In this document: positions 42,677-52,290 of the stretch, piece after piece
How positions within the stretch are numbered: the stretch's first letter is position 1
Layout of the letters: each line of letters opens with the position of its first letter
Assembly: GCA_937879855.1 (NCBI GenBank)
Contig: CALFMO010000039.1
Span: 1 to 64,000, forward strand
DNA length: 64,000 bases
Reading direction: 5' to 3'
Source of the DNA: an uncultured Acidobacteriaceae bacterium
GTDB taxonomy: Bacteria > Acidobacteriota > Terriglobia > Terriglobales > Acidobacteriaceae
The notes under the pieces: generated by a model
What the model saw: only the letters and a program-made list of their open reading frames with translations
What the model was told of the DNA's origin: nothing
Databases searched by the model: none
Made by a program: the position numbers and the translations under genes

Positions 42677-43501
42677 TCAACGGGCGGGAACTTTGCTTTC
42701 AATTATTTCAGTCAATTTGAAAAAATTGTAGAAGTTGCGGGAAGTTTGGTCGCCGACTTCTTCCACCGAAAGCCCGCGCAATTCGCCGAGCTTGTGCGCG
42801 GTTTCCTTGACGAAGGCCGGTTCGTTGCGCTTGCCCCGGTGCGGAGCGGGCGCCAGATACGGCGAGTCCGTCTCGATAAGCATGCGATCGAGGGGAACTT
42901 GGAGTGCGGCGTCGCGAATCTGTTGCGCCTTCGGGAAGGTTACGTTGCCAGCGAAAGAAATCATGAAGTCCATGTCAAGCGCGCGCCTGGCCTGCTCCCA
43001 GGTTCCGGTGAAGCAGTGGAGAATTCCCCCTAAACCTTTTGGAGCCCACTGTTCTCGAATCAAGCCAAGACAGTCCTCCCAGGCATTGTCGCTGCCGTCC
43101 GATGGTCGGCAGTGAATCACGATGGGCAACTTCGCTGCTGCTGCGAGTTCCATCTGCCGCACGAACACCTGCTTTTGCGTGTCCCGCGGAGAATGGTCGT
43201 AATAATAGTCCAAGCCGATCTCGCCCCAAGCGATTACCTTGGGATGCCGCGCCAGTCGCTCCATCTCAGCGTAGGCATGGTCGGACGCCAATCGAGCTTC
43301 GTGCGGATGAATACCGATGCTTGCATAGATGAACGGATGCTGCTCCGCGATCTGAATCCCGGCATCGAGCGTAGGAGGGCCGTCTCCGTTGCCAATGGCG
43401 ACCATCGTCTGCACTCCTGCATCACGAGCGCGAGCTATGACCTGCTCACGATCGGAGTCGAACTGCTTGCCGTCGAGATGTGCGTGAGAATCTACGAACA
43501 C
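42677..43501 (-). CDS. tatD: TatD family metal-dependent hydrolase/DNase
   Basis: This 274-residue TIM-barrel hydrolase has the metal ligands of TatD in order: DSHAHLDG (residues 4-11), GEIGLDYYYD (Glu and Asp, about 97-106), IVIHCRPSD (His), ILHCFTGTW (His) and IETDSPYLAP (Asp). TatD enzymes act as 3'-5' exonucleases or D-aminoacyl-tRNA-related hydrolases. It lies downstream of metG on the same strand, an arrangement common in bacteria (metG-tatD), with about 100 bases between. Confidence 0.93.
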   Translation of the reverse strand: MFVDSHAHLDGKQFDSDREQVIARARDAGVQTMVAIGNGDGPPTLDAGIQIAEQHPFIYASIGIHPHEARLASDHAYAEMERLARHPKVIAWGEIGLDYYYDHSPRDTQKQVFVRQMELAAAAKLPIVIHCRPSDGSDNAWEDCLGLIREQWAPKGLGGILHCFTGTWEQARRALDMDFMISFAGNVTFPKAQQIRDAALQVPLDRMLIETDSPYLAPAPHRGKRNEPAFVKETAHKLGELRGLSVEEVGDQTSRNFYNFFKLTEIIESKVPAR

Positions 43502-43602
43502 GGTTCTAGGTCGCTAGCCACTATGTATCAGAAACCAGCTTATGTTGGGACGGCCGCCACCGGCTGTCTGGCCGAGCTAGGCTCGGCCTGGTTTCGCTCT
43601 GG

Positions 43603-45609
43603 CTATTTTAATCGTGCCCCTACCGGCACATCTTCCAGAAAGCTCGCCAGTACTGGCTTCCCGCCTTCCAGCGAGGCCGCAACAATCATCCCGTTCGATT
43701 CCATGCCGCGTAGTTTTCGCGGAGCGAGGTTGGCGACGATCACAACTTTGCGGCCAACCAGAGTCTCGGGCGCGTAGGCTTCGGCGATCCCCGCCAGAAC
43801 CTGCCGCACCTCGGTGCCAATATCGATTTCCAGTCGCAGCAGTTTGTCGGCTTTGGGCACTCGCTCGGCAACTTTCACCACTCCCACGCGCAATTCGATC
43901 TTGGCGAAGTCGTCGATGGTAATCTTCCCACCATCGGTCGCCACTGGCGCTGGTGCTGGGGTGAGCGGAGCCTTCGCCGCCGGCTGCGCTGGTGGTTCCT
44001 TTGCTTCGTCGGCCGCTGGACCCCTTTGCTGATCTTCCATCTGCTGCATCCTTTCGATTGCGCTCTTGTCGGCGCGCGGGAAAACTGGGCGCACTTCACC
44101 GAGCTTCGTGCCCAGCCGTAACTGTCCCCAAGCCAGATCGGCCAACGCGAGTTTCTTAATGTCGCCGAGGCCCATCTGTTCCCAGATTTTGGCCGTCGCG
44201 TCGGGCATCACCGGATATGCCAAAGCGGTCGCAATGCGCAGCGCTTCGGCTGACGTGTAAAGCACCGTGGCCAGCCGCGCCCGGCTCTCATCGTCCTGTT
44301 TTTCGCCCAAGGACCACGGCTCGTTCTCGACAATGTATTTATCCACCGCTGCTATTAACGCCCACGCCGATTCCAATGCCCTTGAAAATTGGAACTGATC
44401 GAAGAACGTGCCAAATTCGCGAATGGTTCTGCGAGCCGTCTCTGCAATCGCGTCGTCGGCAACAGTTCTCGCAACCGAATGCGATGGATAGGGCACTTCT
44501 CCCTTGAAGTACCGGTTAATCATGGTCAACGTGCGGCTGGCCAGATTTCCCAGGCCATTGGCGAGGTCGGAGTTGTAGCGCTGCACCAGCGCGTCGAATG
44601 AAAACGATCCGTCCTGTCCGAATACCACCTCACGTAACAGGAAATAACGGAGCGCATCCGCGCCCAAAACGTCGAGAATCGTCTCCGTACGCACGATGTT
44701 GCCGCGCGATTTCGACATCTTGCTCTCTTCAAAGAGCAGCCAGCCATGCGCTACGATCGCCTTGGGTACAGGCAATCCCGCCGCCATCAGGAATGCCGGC
44801 CAGTACACGCAATGGAAGCGAACGATCTCTTTGCCGATCATCTGCACGTCGGCTGGCCAGTATTTCTTAAACGCCTCCTGCGCCCCGGCATGAGTTGAGC
44901 CGTAGCCGATTGCGGTGATGTAGTTAGCCAGTGCGTCCAGCCACACATAGATCACGTGCTGGGGATCGTCGGGCACAGGAATACCCCACGAAAATGTCGA
45001 CCGGCTAATCGACAGGTCACGCAGCCCCGAACGCACAAAAGAAATCACTTCGTTGCGGCGGGTCTCGGGCCGAATAAATTCGGGGTTTGAGTACAACTCC
45101 AGCAGCTTGTCCTGAAACGCCGACAGCTTGAAGAAATAATTCTCCTCGTGAACGGTCTCGGTGATGCGCCCACACGTCGGACAAGGATCGCCAGGCTGCG
45201 CGCCGTCCACATATAGTTCGTCAGACACACAGTACTGCCCGGTGTACGTGCCCTTGTAGATGTAGCCGTTATCGCGGATGCGCCGGAACAATTCCTGGAC
45301 GCGTTTCTTGTGACGCTCCTCCGTGGTGCGGATGAAGTCGTCGTTCGAAATTCCCATTCGCTGCCAGAGCTTGCGGAATTCGGCGGAGATTTCGTCGGCG
45401 TACTGCTGCGGTGTTTTGCCCGCCTCCTGTGCCGCACGCTCAATCTTCTGCCCGTGCTCGTCGGTGCCAGTCAGGAAAAAAGTATCAGCACCCAGCAGGC
45501 GTTGCCGCCGCGCAATCGTGTCGCAGGCGATGGTGGTGTAGGCGTGACCGATGTGGGGTCGCGCGTTCACGTAGTAAATCGGGGTCGTGATGTAAAACTT
45601 TCTGGTCAT
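43603..45609 (-). CDS. metG: Methionyl-tRNA synthetase
   Basis: This 668-residue class I synthetase charges initiator and elongator tRNAMet. HIGH is at 19-22 (RPHIGHAYTT), the zinc-binding loop contains PCPTCG, and KMSKS appears as SKMSKSRGNIV. After the anticodon-binding helical domain comes a Pro/Ala-rich linker (about 535-565) and a C-terminal EMAPII-like tRNA-binding domain (ELRVGVVKVAERVPKADKLL ... GMESNGMIVAAS) that dimerises the enzyme. It overlaps the upstream methyltransferase gene by four bases (ATGA). Confidence 0.97.
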   Translation of the reverse strand: MTRKFYITTPIYYVNARPHIGHAYTTIACDTIARRQRLLGADTFFLTGTDEHGQKIERAAQEAGKTPQQYADEISAEFRKLWQRMGISNDDFIRTTEERHKKRVQELFRRIRDNGYIYKGTYTGQYCVSDELYVDGAQPGDPCPTCGRITETVHEENYFFKLSAFQDKLLELYSNPEFIRPETRRNEVISFVRSGLRDLSISRSTFSWGIPVPDDPQHVIYVWLDALANYITAIGYGSTHAGAQEAFKKYWPADVQMIGKEIVRFHCVYWPAFLMAAGLPVPKAIVAHGWLLFEESKMSKSRGNIVRTETILDVLGADALRYFLLREVVFGQDGSFSFDALVQRYNSDLANGLGNLASRTLTMINRYFKGEVPYPSHSVARTVADDAIAETARRTIREFGTFFDQFQFSRALESAWALIAAVDKYIVENEPWSLGEKQDDESRARLATVLYTSAEALRIATALAYPVMPDATAKIWEQMGLGDIKKLALADLAWGQLRLGTKLGEVRPVFPRADKSAIERMQQMEDQQRGPAADEAKEPPAQPAAKAPLTPAPAPVATDGGKITIDDFAKIELRVGVVKVAERVPKADKLLRLEIDIGTEVRQVLAGIAEAYAPETLVGRKVVIVANLAPRKLRGMESNGMIVAASLEGGKPVLASFLEDVPVGARLK

Positions 45610-46271
45610 GCGGATGTGATGTTGGTTTTCGGTTTTTGCGCAAAAATGTAAGCTCGACGACTCTGATACTCAACTTCGGGCGCATAAGGCTCGCGCTCGA
45701 TGATCTCTTCGATGTCGAAACCAGCTTCTCGCAGATAACCAGTTACGCTTTCCACGCGGAAGAAATGGAATTCGAGCGCGGCCCCGGAGTCCCACAGATC
45801 TTCGACCTGCGACGTGTCTTTGCCAATATGGAAGCTGAGCAGGAGGCGGCCTCCGGGCACGAGCACACGCAGCATCTCTCGCAGCGCCTGAACCAGATCG
45901 CGCGGCGGCAGGTGTACGATCGCATAAAAGGCTGCGATGCCAGACCACGTGTTGTCGTTCACAGGGAGGGATCGCATGTCTCCCTGATGAAATTCGATGC
46001 CGGGATTCAATTGCCGGGCTCGCACGAGCATTCCCGGCGACAAATCCATCCCACACACTTGAATTCCGCAGTTGTGGAGATAGCGAGCAATCTGTCCCGG
46101 GCCGCAGCCGAGGTCGCAGGCAACGCCCGCGTCGCGCACGCTCTCGGCGAAGCGCTCGAGTAGTCGACAATCCAGTGGCTTGTTCTTCAACTCGTCGTAG
46201 ATCCGCCGGGCATACTCGTCCGCAACCAAGTCATAGCCGGACTCAACGTCGCTGATTTTCTCGCGGATCAT
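45606..46271 (-). CDS. Class I SAM-dependent methyltransferase
   Basis: This 221-residue methyltransferase has motif I ACDLGCGPGQIARYLHNCG (about residues 55-73), then VCGMDLSPGMLVRARQLNP, a DMRSLPV segment and the Methyltransf_11/25-like YAIVHLPPRDLVQALREMLRVLVPGGRLLLSFH. The substrate is unknown; the domain is common in ubiquinone or small-molecule methylases. It lies between larC and metG, all on the minus strand, and its stop overlaps the metG start. Confidence 0.88.
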   Translation of the reverse strand: MIREKISDVESGYDLVADEYARRIYDELKNKPLDCRLLERFAESVRDAGVACDLGCGPGQIARYLHNCGIQVCGMDLSPGMLVRARQLNPGIEFHQGDMRSLPVNDNTWSGIAAFYAIVHLPPRDLVQALREMLRVLVPGGRLLLSFHIGKDTSQVEDLWDSGAALEFHFFRVESVTGYLREAGFDIEEIIEREPYAPEVEYQSRRAYIFAQKPKTNITSA

Positions 46272-46288
46272 CTGGTTATCTGTTGATA

Positions 46289-47635
46289 CTACTTTGGGCC
46301 GCCGCCGATGTAGGCTCGAGTTGCTTCCTGTATCACCGTTTTGAGCGGCACGTGATGCTCTGTGGCGATGCGCCGGCAGTCTTCATACTCCGGAGCATAG
46401 TTGGTAATCGTTCCATTCATGCTCGCAATTTTGATTCGGACCTCGCCCCATTGGGTTCTGACATTTTCCCAGCGACGCGCCAGAGTCTGCCGCACCTCAT
46501 CTCGCCGTCGTACGCCCAGAGTGGTGGTCTCGGTGAAGATCAATTGCGTCAACTTGCTTGCGTCTTCAGGCTTGCAGAGGACGCTGAGCAGCATGCCAGG
46601 ACGATTCTTCTTCATCTGCACCGGCATGCCGAACGCGTCCAATGCGCCTTCTTCAAGGAGGCGATCCATGACATATCCGAATACCTGCGGATTCAGATCA
46701 TCGAGATTGGCTTCCAGGACGGTGATCGTTTCAGACGCGGTTTTTGCAGCGGTTTTTGCAGCAAAAGTCGATGGAACTTCCCCGAGCGTCAATCGCACAA
46801 CGTTCGGATGCCCGGGGAACTCGCGCGATCCCGCCCCGTAGCCAGATCTTTCAATCTTTATTTCGGGGAACGCGGCAAAACGCTTCGCCAAAGTCTTCAC
46901 AATTGCGGCCCCGGTGGGGGTCACAAGTTCCGCCTGCACGCCTGTCGAATACACAGGCGCATCTTTCAGCAATTCGACCGTTGCCGGAGCGGGCACGGGA
47001 AACGCACCGTGCGCGCACTGGACAGTTCCACCGCCGACGTTTAACGGGGAGCACAGAATCTCATCTACTCCTAGAGCCTCCGCTCCTACCGACGCGCAGA
47101 CGATGTCGACCATCGCATCCACCGCGCCCACTTCGTGGAAGTGTACTTTTTCGATGGAGGTGTCGTGAATCTTTGCCTCGGCGGCACCCAGAGCTTCGAA
47201 GATCGCGATGGCAGTCTTCTTTGACGTGTCGCTGATCGCGGCCTTTCTGATGATTTCTCGAATTTCACTCAGCCCGCGAGCATGCTTGTGTGTGTGTGGC
47301 GCGGGCGCCTCCGCCCGCGAATGCTCGTGTAAGTGGTGGTGATCATGATCGTGCCCGTGTTCGTGTTTAGACTTCGCGGGCGAGGGCGCCCGCGCCACAT
47401 CTTGCCTGGCCCAGTACTGCTCGTGCGGCAAATCTTTCTCGCCTTCCACCCAAACGTCCACCTTGGTCGCTGAAATTCCGCTGCGCACTACGCGCGAAAT
47501 CTCCAGCCGCGCGTCCACGCCCAGGGCCGAGACGGTTTCTTCCAGCAAACGGGGCGGAACTCCGGCGTCGATGAGCGCTCCTAGAAACATGTCGCCGCTC
47601 ATGCCGGAAAAACACTCTAGATAGGCAATGCGCAT
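46289..47635 (-). CDS. larC: LarC nickel-pincer cofactor biosynthesis protein
   Basis: This 448-residue protein starts with MRIAYLECFSGMSGDMFLGAL, the hallmark of LarC (DUF111). LarC inserts nickel into the pyridinium dithiocarboxylate cofactor of lactate racemase and related enzymes. Segments HFHEVGAVDAMVDIVCASVGAEALGVDEILCSPLNVGGG, PTGAAIVKTLAKRF and EANLDDLNPQVFGYVMDRL follow. A His-rich stretch (KHEHGHDHDHHHLHEH) probably binds nickel. Its flanks are encoded by two inverted copies of a GC-rich palindrome. Unlike the Lactobacillus gene, which needs a frameshift, this is a single frame. No larA, larB or larE is in the window. Confidence 0.93.
   Translation of the reverse strand: MRIAYLECFSGMSGDMFLGALIDAGVPPRLLEETVSALGVDARLEISRVVRSGISATKVDVWVEGEKDLPHEQYWARQDVARAPSPAKSKHEHGHDHDHHHLHEHSRAEAPAPHTHKHARGLSEIREIIRKAAISDTSKKTAIAIFEALGAAEAKIHDTSIEKVHFHEVGAVDAMVDIVCASVGAEALGVDEILCSPLNVGGGTVQCAHGAFPVPAPATVELLKDAPVYSTGVQAELVTPTGAAIVKTLAKRFAAFPEIKIERSGYGAGSREFPGHPNVVRLTLGEVPSTFAAKTAAKTASETITVLEANLDDLNPQVFGYVMDRLLEEGALDAFGMPVQMKKNRPGMLLSVLCKPEDASKLTQLIFTETTTLGVRRRDEVRQTLARRWENVRTQWGEVRIKIASMNGTITNYAPEYEDCRRIATEHHVPLKTVIQEATRAYIGGGPK
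47300..47319. repeat. GC-rich palindrome within larC, copy A
   Basis: CGCGGGCG-CCTC-CGCCCGCG forms an 8-bp-arm hairpin inside the reading frame of larC, encoding part of the SRAEAPAP stretch next to the His-rich segment. It is an inverted relative of copy B at 47375 and of the intergenic copy at 27095. Confidence 0.65.
47375..47394. repeat. GC-rich palindrome within larC, copy B
   Basis: CGCGGGCG-AGGG-CGCCCGCG lies in the larC frame, encoding part of VARAPSPAK before the His-rich segment. Its reverse complement differs from the intergenic element at 27095 by one base. The number of residues kept in frame suggests the protein tolerates the insertion in a loop. Confidence 0.65.
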
Positions 47636-47642
47636 ATGAAAA

Positions 47643-47706
47643 TCGTCGTTGGCCCTTAGTCGTTTGTCGTTGGGGCCAACGACCAAAGACTAATCACCAA
47701 CGACGG
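47643..47706. repeat. Inverted repeat in the larC-argS spacer
   Basis: TCGTTGGCCC near the left end and GGGGCCAACGA near 47672, with further CGTTGG/CCAACGA copies, form a long imperfect palindrome between the divergent larC and argS genes. It resembles the CAGTGGTCAGTG repeat at 4187 in style. No ORF is present. Confidence 0.5.
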
Positions 47707-47802
47707 AACTTTCATCATAGGGAACGGCTCTATCTGCGTCAAACCCGGCTCTGCTGCCTGCTCTGATAAAATCACTGTTCTTCAATCGCTTAGAGGAACT
47801 TC

Positions 47803-49794
47803 TTGTATCTTCATCTGGAACATCGTCTTGCCCAGCGCGTGCTGGAGTGTCTTCAGCGTCGCTATCCTGGCGCCGTTTTGCCCAACGTCGTAATCGAACA
47901 GCCTCCAAAGGTAGAACTCGGCGACTTTGCGATTCCGATTTTTCCGTTTGCCAAGCCCCTGCGATCGGCTCCGCTGAAGATCGCAGAGGCAATTCGCGGG
48001 GAGATTGGCGAGATCGAAGGCATCGCCGAGATGCAGGTCGCTCCTCCTGGCTATCTCAACGTCAGGATTGACCGGGGATGGATGGCGTCTGCGCTGGCAG
48101 CCGATGCGAAGCCACCCGCAGAAATTCCGCACGGCAAAATTCTCGTCGAACATTCAAGCATCAATCCGAATAAAGCCGCGCACATTGGACACCTGCGCAA
48201 TGCGATTCTCGGCGACACTTTTGTTCGGCTTCTGCGCTACGCGGAAAGAACAGTTGACGTTCAGAACTACATCGACAACACGGGCGTGCAGGTGGCAGAT
48301 GTGGTCGTGGGCTTCACTCACATCGAAAAGAAATCTCGCGCGGAGATCGAAACCCTGGCCCGGCAGCCGCGATTCGACTACTACTGCTGGGATCTCTATG
48401 CGCGCGTCTCGCAGTGGTACGAAGCGGACAAGCAAAACCGGCAGGTACGCCTGCAGACCTTGCATGCCATCGAAGATGCTTCGACGGAAACCGCTGCAAT
48501 CGCCGACCTGATCTCGGTGGCAGTGTTGCGCCGGCATCTGGAGACCATGGACCGGCTCGACATCGAATACGACTTTCTGCCCCGGGAAAGCGAGATTCTT
48601 CACCTGCACTTTTGGGATGCGGCGTTCGTCAAGCTGAAAGAAAGTGGTGTGCTGACTTTCGAAACCGATGGCAAGAATAAAGGCTGCTGGGTGATGCGGC
48701 GGGCAGGGACCGCAAAAATCACAGAGGACACAGATGGCACTGAGGAAGACAGGATCACAGAGGAAGACCAGAAAGTGATCGTTCGCTCCAACGGGACCGT
48801 TGGATATGTCGGCAAGGACATTGCTTATCACATGTGGAAGTTTGGGCTGCTGGGGCGGGACTTTGGCTATCGCAAGTTTTATCACTATCCGAACGGCCAC
48901 GACTGCTGGATCTCAACCGCAAACGGAGAGAAAGATCATCCTCACTTTGGCGACGTCGCTGAAATCTACAACGTTATTGATGCCCGGCAGTCCGAGGCGC
49001 AGAACACAGTCATCGAAGCGCTCCGCGGGCTCGGCCACGCTGAGGCCGCCGATCACTACACGCACTTCTCATACGAGATGGTTGCACTGACTCCGCGCTG
49101 CGCCGCCGAACTCGGTTACAACCTGAGCGACGAAGACAAGACACGTTCCTATATCGAAGTCAGCGGCCGCAAGGGCTTTGGCGTCAAAGCCGACGATCTG
49201 CTGGATCAGCTGATTGTATCGGCGAAGAAGGAAGTCGATTCGCGCCACCCGCAGCTTACGGATTCCGAACGCCAGGAAATCGCCACGCAGATTGCCATCG
49301 GCGCTTTGCGCTTCTTCATGCTGAAATACACGAAGCAGTCGGTGATCGCTTTTGATTTCAAGGAAGCGCTCAGCTTCGAAGGCGAGACTGGTCCGTACGC
49401 GCAATACGCGGTTGTGAGGGCTACCAGCATCTTCCGCAAAGCGGGCGTCGATCCTGACACGTTCTGCAAGGACGCCGCTGGCAGAGTCTCGGCCGCTGAT
49501 CAGTCGAATTATCTGAATGGCGAGAGCGGCAACGAATTCTGGGAACTGTGGCTCGCATCTTCCAAAACGTCCTATGTAATCGACAAATGTATTGCCACCA
49601 CGGAGCCGGCTCACTTGGCGAAGCACGTTTTTCAGCTTGCCCAGCTTTTCAACACCTTCTACCACCGGCATCCCATCCTCAGCGAACCGGACGACAAGCG
49701 GAAACGATTTCTGCTTGCCACCGTTGCAGTGGTGCGCCGCGAACTGATTCGCTGTCTCGCAGTCATGGGCATCGCCGTGCCGCCAGTCATGTAG
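47803..49794 (+). CDS. argS: Arginyl-tRNA synthetase
   Basis: This 663-residue class I synthetase has an N-terminal Add-1 domain (about 1-110). The HIGH motif AHIGHLRNAILGD lies at about residues 124-136, and the catalytic core contains VRSNGTVGYVGKDIAYHMWKFG. A C-terminal DALR anticodon-binding domain is near YDKCIATTEPAHLAKHVFQLAQLFNTFYHRHP. It starts with TTG at 47803, with GAGGAA upstream. Residues about 307-321 (ITEDTDGTEEDRITEED) are an acidic low-complexity insert encoded by a CACAGAG-type DNA repeat. Confidence 0.95.
   Translation: MYLHLEHRLAQRVLECLQRRYPGAVLPNVVIEQPPKVELGDFAIPIFPFAKPLRSAPLKIAEAIRGEIGEIEGIAEMQVAPPGYLNVRIDRGWMASALAADAKPPAEIPHGKILVEHSSINPNKAAHIGHLRNAILGDTFVRLLRYAERTVDVQNYIDNTGVQVADVVVGFTHIEKKSRAEIETLARQPRFDYYCWDLYARVSQWYEADKQNRQVRLQTLHAIEDASTETAAIADLISVAVLRRHLETMDRLDIEYDFLPRESEILHLHFWDAAFVKLKESGVLTFETDGKNKGCWVMRRAGTAKITEDTDGTEEDRITEEDQKVIVRSNGTVGYVGKDIAYHMWKFGLLGRDFGYRKFYHYPNGHDCWISTANGEKDHPHFGDVAEIYNVIDARQSEAQNTVIEALRGLGHAEAADHYTHFSYEMVALTPRCAAELGYNLSDEDKTRSYIEVSGRKGFGVKADDLLDQLIVSAKKEVDSRHPQLTDSERQEIATQIAIGALRFFMLKYTKQSVIAFDFKEALSFEGETGPYAQYAVVRATSIFRKAGVDPDTFCKDAAGRVSAADQSNYLNGESGNEFWELWLASSKTSYVIDKCIATTEPAHLAKHVFQLAQLFNTFYHRHPILSEPDDKRKRFLLATVAVVRRELIRCLAVMGIAVPPVM
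48720..48768. repeat. CACAGAG-type repeat inserted in argS
   Basis: Three imperfect purine-rich units (CACAGAGGACACAGATGG, CACTGAGGAAGACAGGAT, CACAGAGGAAGAC) run in tandem within the argS frame. The insert leaves the frame open and adds about 16 acidic residues in what is likely a surface loop. A related unit lies at 42088-42107. Confidence 0.6.
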
Positions 49795-49984
49795 ATTCCT
49801 GCATCGCTCCCGCCGTATGAGCACGATCTTGCGTGGCGCAAACCTCCTGCGTCTTCCTGCGATGTCGCGCATCCAGTTTCCTTAAGCGCAACCGGGCTGC
49901 TACTCACTGCTCTCGGTCAAACCTGCTAACCTTTTTTTCACTCACTGAAAATACGCGTTTTGCTTCCCGTTGCTCAGGAGCACA

Positions 49985-52231
49985 ATGATGGAATTAACCG
50001 CTCGGCCTCGCTGTGTCAAGATCGCTCTCATCATTTTGTCGGGCATGACTTTCCTGCTCGTCTCGCGTGCACAAGAAGTTTCGCCCACTGCACAACCCGC
50101 GGTTCCTGCCCAGCGTCCGCGAATCGGTTTGGCCCTGAGCGGCGGTGGTGCCCTCGGCCTGGCGGAAATTGGCGTGCTGCGATGGATGGAAGAGAACCGC
50201 GTCCCGGTGGATCGCATCGCCGGCACTAGCATGGGCAGCATTATCGGCGCCATGTATGCGACTGGCATGTCGCCCGCCGAGATTCAGACGTTTGCTGAAA
50301 AGATTAACTGGTATGAAGCTCTCCTTCCCGAGCCGGTCTATACGCAGATGTCCTACCGCCGAAAGCAGGATCGGCGCGATTTTCAGATCAAAGCTCCGCT
50401 TGGACTGAAGCATGGCCTGAGAGGACCGAATGGTTTCAACTCCGGCCAGGGCGTGGGACTGCTGCTGGATCGCATCGCTTTCCCCGAGTCGAGCGCTTCC
50501 AGCTTTGACGATCTGCCCATTCCATTCCGTTGTGTAGCCACCGACATGATCAGCGGCGAAGGATTGGTTCTGCGCGACGGCCCGTTGGCGCAGGCGGTGC
50601 GCGCGTCCATGGCAATCCCCGGTGTATTTACCCCGGTGGAAATCAAGGGCCGTGTCTTAGCTGACGGTGGCATGGTGCAGAACATTCCAGTTGAGACCGT
50701 TCTTGCAATGAATGCCGATGCCGTGATCGCGATAGAGTTGCGCCTGCCGCCGGGCACGACTACCCAAATGGAAACGATCACGGGAGTACTCAGCCGTGCG
50801 GTCGACGTCATGATCACCCAAAACGAGCGGCGCTCTCTAGCGTTGGCCAAAGCAACGGTGATCATCGACACGGGTGGTTTCGAAGTGACGGACTACGTGC
50901 ATGTCAAAGAACTTGTAGAACTCGGCTACAAGAGCGCATCGCAACAGTCTGCGGCTCTGCTGCCATTTGCGATTCAGAATCCCGGCGAATGGCAGCAGTA
51001 CCTGGCGGCCCGCGCGGCACGCAAACATCATCCGCCCGATAAGGTCGAGATCGTCAAAGTTACAGGCGCCGATTCCGACACCGACAGCAGGATTCAGCAC
51101 CAGCTCAGCAAGACGCTGCAAGGCCCTCTTAATCTGTCTAAACTCGAGACCCAACTGACCCGCATTGCAGGCGAAGGTGAGTTCGACCGTCTCGGCTACG
51201 AAGGTTTCACGCAGAATGGGGTGCCCGCCCTGCGCGTTACGACTCACGAGAAGTCGTACGGTCCACCCTTCGTCGACCTCGCGGTAAACGTGGACGGCTC
51301 GGGTGTGGCGGCCTTCGATTTTTCGGCTGGTGCGCGAGTCACCTTCATGGACATCGCACACCACGGCGCCGAATGGCGCAACGATCTTTTGTTCGGCTCC
51401 AGCAATCTGGCCGCAACCGAGTTTTACCAGCCTTTGGGCCAATCGCACCTCTTCGTTGCTCCCTTCGCCTTTGCGTCGAAGTTCGCACGCAACTCTTTTA
51501 CCGGCTTAACTCGCGTTGCGGTCTTCGGCGATGAACGCGCTGGAGGCGGGTTGGACATTGGTTACGACTCCGGCCGCCGCAGCGAATTTCGAATCGGCTA
51601 TGAACTCTTCGATGGAAAGTTGAGTCCGCTGATTGGAAGCGCAGGCTTGCCAATCGTGCACGGCAGCACCGGCGAATTCCGCGCACGCTATGTCTGGGAT
51701 GGACAGGACAGTCCCTCGGTGCCTAGCCGCGGTAGCCGCGTCGCAGCGACGGTATCGCGGGTGCTGCAAAGCCCGGGCTTGCTGCATCCGATCGGCCAAC
51801 TCGATCTGGAGACTTCAACCTTTGTTCCACTCGGACCGAAGACCTCGCTCTTCTTTGACATCTCGGGCGGCACGACCTTTCGCGGATCCGCCGGACCCTT
51901 TCAGGTTTTCACGCTCGGTGGTCCCTTCCGCCTGGGTGCGTACCTTCCCTACGAATTTCTGGGCAACCACTATGCGTACGCGTCGCTTGGATTTCGCCGC
52001 GAACTCTATCGTCTGCCCACGTTGGCGGGAAGAAATATCTACTGGGGCGGATGGTACGAGGCGGGCACCGTCTTCGGAACGGCCACCGACGATCCCGGAC
52101 CCGTTGCCGTGCGCGGCACATTTAATCTTGGATTTATCGCGGACACAATCGTTGGCCCGATCGCGCTGGCGGGCAGCGTCAGTCCAACCGGGCAAAGCCG
52201 GGTAAATTTTTCAATCGGGCGAGTGTTTTGA
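49985..52231 (+). CDS. Patatin-like phospholipase with outer-membrane beta-barrel
   Basis: This 748-residue protein has a signal peptide (about 1-33, ending LVSRAQ). The patatin domain has GLALSGGGALGLAEIGVL (oxyanion hole), the nucleophile elbow GTSMGS (Ser in GxSxG) and the catalytic Asp in ADGGMVQNIP. A POTRA-like segment (about 345-430) follows. The C-terminal ~320 residues form an Omp85/surface-antigen-like barrel (DIGYDSGRRSEFRIGYELF, FRARYVWDGQD). It ends in a Phe (SIGRVF), as outer-membrane proteins often do. The layout matches type Vd secretion (PlpD-like). The start was set at the ATG with CAGGAG upstream. Confidence 0.88.
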   Translation: MMELTARPRCVKIALIILSGMTFLLVSRAQEVSPTAQPAVPAQRPRIGLALSGGGALGLAEIGVLRWMEENRVPVDRIAGTSMGSIIGAMYATGMSPAEIQTFAEKINWYEALLPEPVYTQMSYRRKQDRRDFQIKAPLGLKHGLRGPNGFNSGQGVGLLLDRIAFPESSASSFDDLPIPFRCVATDMISGEGLVLRDGPLAQAVRASMAIPGVFTPVEIKGRVLADGGMVQNIPVETVLAMNADAVIAIELRLPPGTTTQMETITGVLSRAVDVMITQNERRSLALAKATVIIDTGGFEVTDYVHVKELVELGYKSASQQSAALLPFAIQNPGEWQQYLAARAARKHHPPDKVEIVKVTGADSDTDSRIQHQLSKTLQGPLNLSKLETQLTRIAGEGEFDRLGYEGFTQNGVPALRVTTHEKSYGPPFVDLAVNVDGSGVAAFDFSAGARVTFMDIAHHGAEWRNDLLFGSSNLAATEFYQPLGQSHLFVAPFAFASKFARNSFTGLTRVAVFGDERAGGGLDIGYDSGRRSEFRIGYELFDGKLSPLIGSAGLPIVHGSTGEFRARYVWDGQDSPSVPSRGSRVAATVSRVLQSPGLLHPIGQLDLETSTFVPLGPKTSLFFDISGGTTFRGSAGPFQVFTLGGPFRLGAYLPYEFLGNHYAYASLGFRRELYRLPTLAGRNIYWGGWYEAGTVFGTATDDPGPVAVRGTFNLGFIADTIVGPIALAGSVSPTGQSRVNFSIGRVF

Positions 52232-52290
52232 GGCCGATTGATATACTTCGCCCTTTGGTTCATCTCAAGAAAACCGTAGGGAGGAAATTG

